NCBI RefSeq assembly: GCF_004005495.1
Contig: NZ_RZYA01000021.1
Coordinates: 62,001-126,000, forward strand
Reading direction: 5' to 3'
DNA length: 64,000 bases
Source of the DNA: Streptomyces antnestii
GTDB taxonomy: Bacteria; Actinomycetota; Actinomycetes; Streptomycetales; Streptomycetaceae
Shown here: piece by piece, positions 57,652-64,000 of the stretch
How the letters are laid out: every line of letters begins with the position of its first letter
Position numbering within the stretch: position 1 is the stretch's first letter
Translations under genes and position numbers: made by a program
Notes under the pieces: generated by a model
The model's input: the letters and a program-made list of their open reading frames with translations, nothing else
What the model was told of the DNA's origin: nothing
Database searches by the model: none

Positions 57652-59195
57652 CACGCGTCACCACCCAGCAGCTCGGCACACTTCTCCCCGACCATGAGCA
57701 CCCCGATCATCGGGTTCACCGCCGGCATCGTGGGGAAGACGGACGCGTCGGCGATGCGGATCGATTCGAGACCGCGGATCCTCAACTCCGGGTCCACGAC
57801 GGCGAGTTCATCATTGTTTGCGCCCATGCGACAGGTCCCGGCGGGGTGGTAGACGGTGTGCGCGACCTTGCGCGCGTACTCGGAGAGCTCCTCGTCGCTC
57901 ACCACGTCGGGCCCGGGGCACACCTCGCGCCTGAGCCAGCCGGCGAGCGGCTCGGTCTTCGCGATCTCGCGGGCGATCTTGATGCCGTCGACGAGGGTGC
58001 GGCCGTCGTAGTCGTCCTCGTCCGTGAAGTAGCGGAAGTCGAGGGCGGGCTTGTCCTCGGGGTCCGCGCTGGTCAGGTAGAGGCGGCCGCGGCTGCGCGG
58101 CTTGGGGATGTTGGGCGTCATGGACACCCCGTGCTCGGGCTTCTCGTAGCCGAGGCGCTCGGGGTTGTCCGTGAACGGAATTTGATAGAAGTGGAACATC
58201 AGGTCGGGCCCGGCGGCCTCGGGGTCCCGCTGGATGAACAGACCCGCGTCGCTGTCCATGGCGGAGTTGTCGGGGATCGGCCCGTCGGTCTCCCACACGA
58301 TGACGGACTCGGGGTGGTCGAGCAGGTTCTCGCCGACGCCCGGCAGGTCGTGCAGGACGGGGATGCCGAGCTTCTCCAGGTCGGCCTTCGGGCCGATACC
58401 GGAGTGCATGAGCAGCCGGGGCGTGTCGACGGCACCGGCGCACACCACGACCTCGCGCCGGGCGGATATCAGGCTCTCCACACCGTCCTTGGACCGCACG
58501 TGGACGCCGCGCGCCCGCGTGCCGTCCATCTCGAGCTTGTACGCCCAAGTCTCAAGGAGGAGCGTCAGGTTGGGCCGGTCGCCGGCCTCCATGTGGGGGT
58601 GGAGGTAGGCGACGGAGGCGCTGGAGCGCTTGTTGTTCTCCGGGTGGTACGCGAGGTCGAAGAAGCCCGCGCCGTCCTTGAACGGCGCCTTGTTGAAGCC
58701 GTCCACGCGCGGCACGCCCGTGGCAGTCAGCGCGGCCTCGACGAAGTCGCGGGCGATCGCGTTCCGGTCCTTCTCGTCGACCGCCACGATGTTGTTGCGC
58801 AGCTTGCCGAAGTACGGGTCCATCGCCTTGTGGTCCCAGCCCTCGGCGCCGGCCGCGGCCCACTCGTCCCAGTCGCCGGGCAGCGGCTTGAACGAGATGA
58901 GGGTGTTGTGCGACGAGCAGCCGCCGAGGACCTTGGCGCGGCTGTGCAGGATGTGCGAGTTGCCGCGCGGCTGCTCGGTGGTGGTGTAGCCGTAGTCGAG
59001 GTCGCCGCCGAGGAGGCCGAGCCAGCGGCGCAGGGTCAGGACGTCGTCCCGGTCGATGTCGCTCGGGCCGCCCTCGATGACGGCGACGGTGACGTCGGGG
59101 TTCTGGGTCAGCCGGGAGGCTATGACGGAACCGGCGGTACCGCCGCCGACGATGACGTAGTCGTAGTCGTACGTGTTCACGGACTTCTCAGGCAT
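57651..59195 (-). CDS. betA: GMC oxidoreductase, choline dehydrogenase/oxidase-like
   Basis: 514 residues. N-terminal FAD site YVIVGGGTAGSVIASRLTQ; GMC signature 1 region HSRAKVLGGCSSHNTLISFK; later VVCAGAVDTPRLLMHSGIGP (signature 2); C-terminal VAHTVYHPAGTCRMG with the catalytic His, and VADASVFPTMPAVNPMIGVL. No signal peptide. Position between a betaine-aldehyde dehydrogenase and a betaine transporter makes choline to betaine aldehyde the likely reaction. Length is shorter than E. coli BetA (about 555). Whether it uses oxygen or a quinone cannot be told. Confidence 0.88.
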   Translation of the reverse strand: MPEKSVNTYDYDYVIVGGGTAGSVIASRLTQNPDVTVAVIEGGPSDIDRDDVLTLRRWLGLLGGDLDYGYTTTEQPRGNSHILHSRAKVLGGCSSHNTLISFKPLPGDWDEWAAAGAEGWDHKAMDPYFGKLRNNIVAVDEKDRNAIARDFVEAALTATGVPRVDGFNKAPFKDGAGFFDLAYHPENNKRSSASVAYLHPHMEAGDRPNLTLLLETWAYKLEMDGTRARGVHVRSKDGVESLISARREVVVCAGAVDTPRLLMHSGIGPKADLEKLGIPVLHDLPGVGENLLDHPESVIVWETDGPIPDNSAMDSDAGLFIQRDPEAAGPDLMFHFYQIPFTDNPERLGYEKPEHGVSMTPNIPKPRSRGRLYLTSADPEDKPALDFRYFTDEDDYDGRTLVDGIKIAREIAKTEPLAGWLRREVCPGPDVVSDEELSEYARKVAHTVYHPAGTCRMGANNDELAVVDPELRIRGLESIRIADASVFPTMPAVNPMIGVLMVGEKCAELLGGDA

Positions 59196-59253
59196 GCGTC
59201 AACTCCAAAGCTCTGCGCGTAAAGACGTGGGGGTGTGAGGCGCCGGCGGGGGG

Positions 59254-60756
59254 TCAGCCCGCGAACCAGCGCACGGGCTTCGGGGCCAGGTTCTGGTACA
59301 CGTGCTTGGTCTCGCGGTACTCGGCGAGACCGGCCGGGCCCAGCTCGCGGCCGACGCCGCTCTTGCCGAAGCCGCCCCACTCCGCCTGCGGCAGGTAGGG
59401 GTGGAAGTCGTTGATCCACACGGTGCCGTGGCGCAGGCGTCCGGCGACGCGGCGGGCGCGCCCCGCGTCGGCGGTCCAGACGGCGCCGGCGAGCCCGTAC
59501 TCGGTGTCGTTGGCCAGGGCGACGGCCTCGTCCTCGGTGCGGAACGTCTCGACGGTCAGGACCGGGCCGAAGACCTCCTCGCGGACGGCGCGCATCTCGC
59601 GGTGGCAGCGGTCGAGGACGGTCGGCTCGTAGAAGTAGCCGCCCTCGGGCCGTACGTCGCTGGGCTCGGGCCGCTTGCCGCCGCAGCGCAGGACGGCGCC
59701 CTCGGCGAGCGCGGACGCCACGTAGTACTCGGTCTTGTCGCGCTGCTGCGCGGAGACGAGGGGGCCGCACTCGACGCCGTCCTCGGTGCCGCGGCCGAGC
59801 CTGATCTTCTCGGCGCGGCGGGCGAGTTCGGCGACGAAGCGCTCGCGCACGGACTCCTCGACGATGAGCCGGCCGCCGGCGGAGCAGACCTGCCCGCTGT
59901 GGATGAAGGCGGCGTTGAGCGCCTGGTCGACGGCGGTGTCGAAGCCTTCGGCGGTGTCGCAGGCGTCGGCGAAGACGACGTTCGGGTTCTTGCCGCCGAG
60001 TTCGAGGGCGATCTTCTTCACGTCGGCGGCCGCGGCCTGCGCGACCTTCGTGCCGCTGACCAGGCCGCCGGTGAAGGAGACGAGGTCGACGTCGGGGTGC
60101 TCGGCCATGCGGGCGCCCACGGTGTGGCCAGGGCCGGTCACGATGTTGGCGACGCCCGCGGGAAGCCCCGCCTCGGCGAGGAGTTCGACGAGGATCACCG
60201 TGGTCAGCGGCGTGATCTCGCTCGGCTTGATGACGAAGGTGTTGCCGGCGGCGAGGGCCGGGGCGACCTTCCAGCTGGCCTGGAGGAGCGGATAGTTCCA
60301 CGGGGTGATCAGGGAACACACACCCACGGGCTCGTGCACGACGACGCTGTGGATCTCGTCCGACCCGGCGTCGACGACGCGCCCGCCGCCCTCTCCGACG
60401 ACCAGGTCCGCGAAGTACCGGAAGGCGTCGGCGACGCAGTCGACGTCGACGCGGCCTTCTTCCACGGTCTTGCCGGCGTCTCGGCTCTCGATGAGCCCGA
60501 TCTTCTCCCGGTCGCGTACGAGGAGGTCGGCGACCCGGCGCAGGAGCGCGGCGCGCTCGGCGACGGGCGTGCCCGGCCATGATCCTTCGTCGAAGGCGCG
60601 GCGCGCGGCGGCCACCGCGGCGTCCACGTCCGCTTCGCCGCCCTCGGCGATGACTGCGAACGGCTTGGCATCCGCCGGGTCGAGGATCTCGCGTGTGGCT
60701 CCGGAGGCGGCGCTGCGCCATTCTCCGTCCACGAAAATGCTCTGCTGTTCAGACAC
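59254..60756 (-). CDS. betB: Betaine-aldehyde dehydrogenase
   Basis: 500 residues from GTG 60756. Aldehyde dehydrogenase superfamily: LITPWNYPLLQASWKVAPAL, NTFVIKPSEITPLTTV, SFTGGLVSGTKV, catalytic Glu in KKIALELGGKNPNVVFADAC and catalytic Cys in HSGQVCSAGGRLIVEES; EEVFGPVLTVETF later. Oxidises betaine aldehyde to glycine betaine with NAD(P)+. First gene of the leftward betB-betA-proVWX operon; the gap of 58 bp to betA holds no clear hairpin. Choline can thus be made into betaine while betaine itself can be imported, the usual osmotic-stress combination. Confidence 0.92.
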   Translation of the reverse strand: MSEQQSIFVDGEWRSAASGATREILDPADAKPFAVIAEGGEADVDAAVAAARRAFDEGSWPGTPVAERAALLRRVADLLVRDREKIGLIESRDAGKTVEEGRVDVDCVADAFRYFADLVVGEGGGRVVDAGSDEIHSVVVHEPVGVCSLITPWNYPLLQASWKVAPALAAGNTFVIKPSEITPLTTVILVELLAEAGLPAGVANIVTGPGHTVGARMAEHPDVDLVSFTGGLVSGTKVAQAAAADVKKIALELGGKNPNVVFADACDTAEGFDTAVDQALNAAFIHSGQVCSAGGRLIVEESVRERFVAELARRAEKIRLGRGTEDGVECGPLVSAQQRDKTEYYVASALAEGAVLRCGGKRPEPSDVRPEGGYFYEPTVLDRCHREMRAVREEVFGPVLTVETFRTEDEAVALANDTEYGLAGAVWTADAGRARRVAGRLRHGTVWINDFHPYLPQAEWGGFGKSGVGRELGPAGLAEYRETKHVYQNLAPKPVRWFAG

Positions 60757-60997
60757 GTCCCGTTTTGCCTTCCGTTCCCGATCAGTCCCCCTGAACACCG
60801 CGAAACTCTCTTTTCACGAAGAGCCCGCAACGTCGGATCCCCCTGCCCTGGGGACCGGAAAGCATGCACAATCCGTAGCCGAAAGTGCGCTGTGTCACCA
60901 CCCGATCGACCTAAATCGGCCGACAAACACCACACCCCCGCTAATCCGGACTAAACCGGACGGGCGGGGGTGCGGGGCGCGCGGAGCGCGTGGCTCA

Positions 60998-61055
60998 GAT
61001 CAAGCCGGTGATCAGGCCGGCGATCAGATGAAGCCAGTGATCAGATGAGGCCGAG
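60998..61055. repeat. Four imperfect repeats spanning the mdh stop codon
   Basis: Two 12-bp units GATCA(A/G)GCCGG(T/C) at 60998 and 61010, then two 17-bp units GATCAGATGA(A/G)GCC(A/G)(G)... at 61022 and 61039. The last unit is the coding end of mdh (…GLI and stop). It looks like a duplication of the gene's 3' end, repeating a stop-containing block. Confidence 0.5.
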
Positions 61056-62033
61056 CTCGCGGACCGCGGCGCGCTCCTCCTCGAGCTCCTTCACCGACGC
61101 GTCGATGCGCGCACGGGAGAACTCGTTGATGTCCAGGCCCTGGACGATCTCGTACTTGCCGTCCTTGGTGGTGACGGGGAACGAGGAGATAAGGCCCTCG
61201 GGGACGCCGTAGGAGCCGTCCGACGGGATACCCATGGAGGTCCAGTCGCCCTCGGCGGTGCCGTTGACCCAGGTGTGGACGTGGTCGATCGCGGCGTTCG
61301 CGGCCGAGGCGGCCGAGGACGCGCCACGGGCCTCGATGATCGCGGCGCCACGCTTGGCGACGGTCGGGATGAAGTCGTCGGACAGCCACTTCTCGTCGCC
61401 GCCGATGGCCTCGATGGCCGGCTTGCCGGCGACGGACGCCTGGAAGATGTCCGGGTACTGGGTGGCGGAGTGGTTGCCCCAGATGGTGAGGCGCTTGATG
61501 TCCGCGACCGTCGTGCCGGTCTTCTTCGCGAGCTGCGTGAGCGCGCGGTTGTGGTCCAGGCGGGTCATGGCCGTGAAGCGGTCGGCCGGTACGTCCGGGG
61601 CGGCGGCCTGCGCGATGAGCGCGTTCGTGTTGGCCGGGTTGCCGACGACGAGGACCTTGATGTCGTCCGCGGCGTTGTCGTTGATCGCCTTGCCCTGCGG
61701 CTTGAAGATGCCGCCGTTGGCGGAGAGCAGGTCGCCGCGCTCCATGCCCTTGGTACGGGGGCGGGCGCCGACGAGGAGGGCGACGTTCGCGCCGTCGAAG
61801 GCGACGTTCGGGTCGTCCGAGATCTCGATGTTCTGCAGCAGCGGGAAGGCGCAGTCGTCGAGCTCCATGGCGGTGCCCTCGGCGGCCTTGAGCGCGGGGG
61901 TGATCTCCAGGAGGCGCAGGTTGACCGGCACGTCCGCGCCGAGCAGCTGGCCGGAGGCGATGCGGAAGAGCAGTGCGTAGCCGATCTGGCCGGCCGCGCC
62001 GGTGACGGTGACGTTCACGGGAGTGCGGGTCAT
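61041..62033 (-). CDS. mdh: Malate dehydrogenase
   Basis: 330 residues from ATG 62033 with GGAG 7 nt upstream. NAD-binding TVTGAAGQIGYALLFRIASG, LLVGARPRTKGMERGDLL (Arg substrate loop), VVGNPANTNALIA, active site AMTRLDHNRALTQLA and IWGNHSATQYPDI with the catalytic His. The type matches the cytosolic-like MDH of actinobacteria. Interconverts malate and oxaloacetate in the TCA cycle; sdhCDAB lies in the same window. A 330-bp gap separates it from the XRE gene upstream. Confidence 0.97.
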   Translation of the reverse strand: MTRTPVNVTVTGAAGQIGYALLFRIASGQLLGADVPVNLRLLEITPALKAAEGTAMELDDCAFPLLQNIEISDDPNVAFDGANVALLVGARPRTKGMERGDLLSANGGIFKPQGKAINDNAADDIKVLVVGNPANTNALIAQAAAPDVPADRFTAMTRLDHNRALTQLAKKTGTTVADIKRLTIWGNHSATQYPDIFQASVAGKPAIEAIGGDEKWLSDDFIPTVAKRGAAIIEARGASSAASAANAAIDHVHTWVNGTAEGDWTSMGIPSDGSYGVPEGLISSFPVTTKDGKYEIVQGLDINEFSRARIDASVKELEEERAAVRELGLI

Positions 62034-62360
62034 GGCGTTCTCCGTATGACAGCAGGGCTTTTTGATCGATCTCTCGGCATCAAGAGATCCGCCCGTCAGG
62101 CTATCGCGCCCCGGACCCCCCGCACCTCCGGGTACGTGTGGCCCACCCCACAGAACACCCGCTTCCCGCACACTTGCCGCACACTTCCCGCAACGGCAGA
62201 CGGCCGCCTGCCGGGAGAGGTGAGCAGACGGCCGCCTGAGGGGGGTGCCACTTGCCGTGACGACTCCCGTGGGGGTACTTCTCCGCCTGCCCCGGTCCGG
62301 GGCAGGCATTCCCCCGATTCCGCACCGAATTCCGCGGTGGTCCCGCCGATGCTTCCCGCG
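62034..62360. other. 327-bp intergenic region upstream of mdh
   Basis: No gene is supported here; frames present are GC-strand shadows. It holds the mdh leader and the 3' end region after the XRE/DUF2690 gene. CGGCAGACGGCCGCCTGCCGGG with CAGACGGCCGCCTGAG (62196-62240) forms a GC-rich repeat/hairpin that may be the terminator of the XRE gene. Confidence 0.4.
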
Positions 62361-63350
62361 CTACTTCGTGCAGCCCGTCCGGCCCGTCTTCAGCGTCGCG
62401 CAGGCCTTGGCCTCGCTCGCCTTCATCACGGCCACCATCGGGGTGTACGCGTCGAAGTCCGCGTCGACGGTGCCCTTCTGTACGCCGGTGCCGCCGCTGC
62501 TGTCGTTGCTGCCGCTGCCACCGGTCTGCCGGATCTGCACCGTGTCGCCCGGCGACGCCTGGGTGATACGGGCCCATGCCGCGCCGCACGTCTTGCTGTA
62601 GCGGACCTCGATCCTGGCAGCGCCGACGAGGACGGAGTCCGCGGTCCGCGCGAACTCGCCGCCGCAGCCCATCTTCTCGGGGTCCTTGCCGGAGCAGTCC
62701 TTGCCGGCGCACTCGACGCCGACGGGCAGTTCGGGGGCGCTTGTGGTCGGCGTGGCCCGCGGCTTCGCGCCGTCGTCCTTGCCGGTCATGCCGCCGCCCG
62801 TGAGGTACACGGCCCCGGCGATGGCGACGAGGGCGCCCACGACGCCCGCGAGGAACATGGTCAGGCGTCGCCCGCGCCGCTGCCGGTCCGGCGGGGAGTC
62901 CGCGCGGGGCGTCTGACCCTGCGCCGGCGCAGTCGGTGCGCCACCCGCGACGCTCTCGGGGCCCGCGACGCCGGCGGCCTCGCTGGTGCCGTTCTTCGTG
63001 GCTTTCGGCCCGAACTCCCCCGGCGCCGCGCGCGCCTGGGAGATCCGTATCGCCTCCATCGTCATGTCGTGCCGCATCTCGGAGCGGCTCCAGGCGCGCT
63101 CCGCGAGCTCCCACATGGTGGTCAGATGGACCGGATCCGTGCCCGTCACCTCGGCCAGGGCCACGATCGCGCGCTTGGGCGCGAGCAGCCGGCCGTTCAG
63201 ATACCGCTCCCAGGACGTTTTGCTGTACCCGGTACGGTCCGCGACCGCGGCGATGCTCAGCCCGCCGCGGTCGACGAGCCTGCGGAGCCGGCTCGCGAAC
63301 TCCCGCACCTCTGGGTCGAGTTCATCCGGTAGCTCCCTCCAACGAGGCAT
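62361..63350 (-). CDS. Membrane-anchored XRE regulator with DUF2690 extracytoplasmic domain
   Basis: 329 residues from ATG 63350 (GGGGAG close upstream; GTG 63362 possible). Cytosolic helix-turn-helix at about residues 18-75: RLVDRGGLSIAAVADRTGYS, KTSWERYLNGRLLAPKRAIV. A Gly/Ala/Pro linker leads to a basic stop (RQRRGRRL) and one span at about 163-184 (TMFLAGVVGALVAIAGAVYL). Outside: GVECAGKDCSGKDPEKMGCG, TADSVLVGAARIEVRYSKTC, GAAWARITQASPGDTVQI, the DUF2690 signature with conserved Cys. A transmembrane DNA-binding protein of this kind could pass an envelope signal to transcription. Target unknown. Confidence 0.88.
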   Translation of the reverse strand: MPRWRELPDELDPEVREFASRLRRLVDRGGLSIAAVADRTGYSKTSWERYLNGRLLAPKRAIVALAEVTGTDPVHLTTMWELAERAWSRSEMRHDMTMEAIRISQARAAPGEFGPKATKNGTSEAAGVAGPESVAGGAPTAPAQGQTPRADSPPDRQRRGRRLTMFLAGVVGALVAIAGAVYLTGGGMTGKDDGAKPRATPTTSAPELPVGVECAGKDCSGKDPEKMGCGGEFARTADSVLVGAARIEVRYSKTCGAAWARITQASPGDTVQIRQTGGSGSNDSSGGTGVQKGTVDADFDAYTPMVAVMKASEAKACATLKTGRTGCTK

Positions 63351-63562
63351 TGCTCCCCCCACCCCCCCACCGGCCCACTCTGGCTACCAAGTGGGATGCG
63401 CGGAGCCAGGATGTCAGTTCCGGCTAGAGCAACCGTTGCCGATCTCGCACACGATGGCGGAATGGTCACTTCCGTGCCACAGCGGCCGGATGAACCTTGA
63501 AGCAACCTGACGCGTCCATGACTCTGATGACACGCGGCCGGTCGAGGCCGCCACAGAACGGC

Positions 63563-63598
63563 GGCGCCCGTCCTCCCTCGGGGGAGAGGACGGGCGCC
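63563..63598. terminator. Bidirectional terminator
   Basis: Perfect 13-bp arms GGCGCCCGTCCTC and GAGGACGGGCGCC around a 10-nt loop, followed on the plus strand by GTCTTTTG. Between the XRE gene's upstream region and the DUF3017 gene, it probably ends the DUF3017 transcript (leftward). Confidence 0.8.
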
Positions 63599-63603
63599 GT
63601 CTT

Positions 63604-63648
63604 TTGTTCAGGTTGTTCAGGTTGTTCAGGTTGTTCAGGTTGTTCAGG
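63604..63648. repeat. Five perfect tandem copies of a 9-bp repeat
   Basis: TTGTTCAGG repeated five times without change, between the terminator hairpin and the DUF3017 stop at 63670. A microsatellite-like array, less GC-rich than the surroundings. No function is evident; it does not encode a protein. Confidence 0.7.
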
Positions 63649-63669
63649 ACGAGACGCGCGCCGCGGGCG

Positions 63670-64000
63670 TCAGCTGATCGTGAAGTGCAGCGTGTCGTTC
63701 AGGAACGGGATGACCAGCCAGGGCCTCGGCTGCACCATCAGCGCGAGCAGCACGATCACGACGCCCAGGAACCCGTACGTGAGCATGTCCGTGAAGCGGG
63801 AGCGCACGGCGAGCATGCCCACCGACGGGAGCGTCCAGCGCAGCACCGCGCCGCCGATCAGGGCGACGCCGATCAGCAGCGTCCCTACGCGGAACACATC
63901 GATCGCGGTGAGCAGCAGCCCGACGGCCACCAGCGAGATCACCGCGATGACCGGCCACTGCCGGGCCGGGGCCGGGGCGTCGCTCGCGGCCGCGCGGCCG
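63670..64000 (-). CDS. DUF3017 membrane protein, partial at window edge
   Basis: Open to the right edge; at least 110 residues. Three spans: VISLVAVGLLLTAIDVFRVG (with VGTLLIGVALIGGAVLRWTL) and MLTYGFLGVVIVLLALMVQP, ending PWLVIPFLNDTLHFTIS. Upstream in frame the bases read RAAASDAPAPARQWPVIA, so the true start lies outside the window or just inside its edge. I recognise the DUF3017 pattern; in Streptomyces it follows folD and precedes mdh, which agrees with the present neighbours. Function unknown. Confidence 0.8.
   Translation of the reverse strand, partial: GRAAASDAPAPARQWPVIAVISLVAVGLLLTAIDVFRVGTLLIGVALIGGAVLRWTLPSVGMLAVRSRFTDMLTYGFLGVVIVLLALMVQPRPWLVIPFLNDTLHFTIS

Noticed and set aside
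1..64000. tRNA, rRNA, CRISPR array or intact insertion sequence
   Set aside because: Intergenic gaps were read for cloverleaf-like sequence, regular spacer arrays and terminal inverted repeats; none was seen. A tRNAscan or CRT run would be decisive.

Overview
The window is a high-GC actinobacterial chromosome segment, almost certainly Streptomyces. Codons end in G/C, GTG starts are common, there are WhiJ-like XRE/DUF397 genes, and a long block (mdh, glycine betaine genes, glyA, trpS, DprE1/DprE2-type genes, D-Ala-D-Ala carboxypeptidase, sdhCDAB) follows, as far as I remember, the order of the S. coelicolor core chromosome in inverse orientation. The species cannot be named from sequence alone.

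Layout. (a) 1-7100 is a patchwork: partial membrane protein, TetR/P450 divergent pair, PPOX protein, an IS5-type transposase scrap, DinB protein, an XRE-DUF397 module, a winged-helix protein with a zinc ribbon, and two small unknowns. (b) 7239-15778 (minus) is one giant Sec-exported Rhs/YD-repeat protein with a variable C-terminal tip carrying HEELH, followed with a 4-nt overlap by a small gene in the immunity position (zinc ribbon plus ribosomal L7/L12-C-terminal-like segment). Its leader carries a promoter and a 24-bp perfect palindrome. (c) 16135-21943 (plus) holds an MmpS-like anchored protein and two PGRP-type amidases, each followed by about seven FG-GAP repeats. (d) 22184-25816 (minus) holds three proteins without assigned function and a GH20 lipoprotein.

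(e) 26130-30328 is an OHCU-decarboxylase-like protein lacking the catalytic HPRIG motif, then sdhCDAB ending at a strong hairpin. (f) 30485-34070 holds a Uma2 protein, a decayed SMP-30 gene, a VOC protein and an operon (membrane protein, DCC oxidoreductase, TetR) whose promoter sits between two perfect 14-bp palindromes. (g) 34186-45631 is cell-envelope territory: two paralogous S11 carboxypeptidases, MarR/MFS pair sharing a phased-repeat promoter region, metallophosphoesterase, YihY, GtrA, UbiA-type DPPR synthase, PAP2 phosphatase, and DprE1/DprE2 homologues. Together the last genes would make polyprenyl-phosphoryl-arabinose.

(h) 45684-53391 is central metabolism: 2H phosphoesterase, trpS, glyA behind a ZTP (pfl) riboswitch, ornithine aminotransferase, a DMT permease, and a MocR/AhpD-like divergent pair. 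(i) 53460-60756 (minus) is an osmoprotection operon: betaine-aldehyde dehydrogenase, GMC choline-oxidase-like enzyme, and a ProVWX transporter with a double-length fused permease. (j) 61041-64000 holds mdh, a membrane-anchored XRE/DUF2690 regulator and a partial DUF3017 protein.

The most novel element is the Rhs tip/immunity pair. I saw no tRNA, rRNA, CRISPR array, intact insertion sequence or type VI secretion gene.
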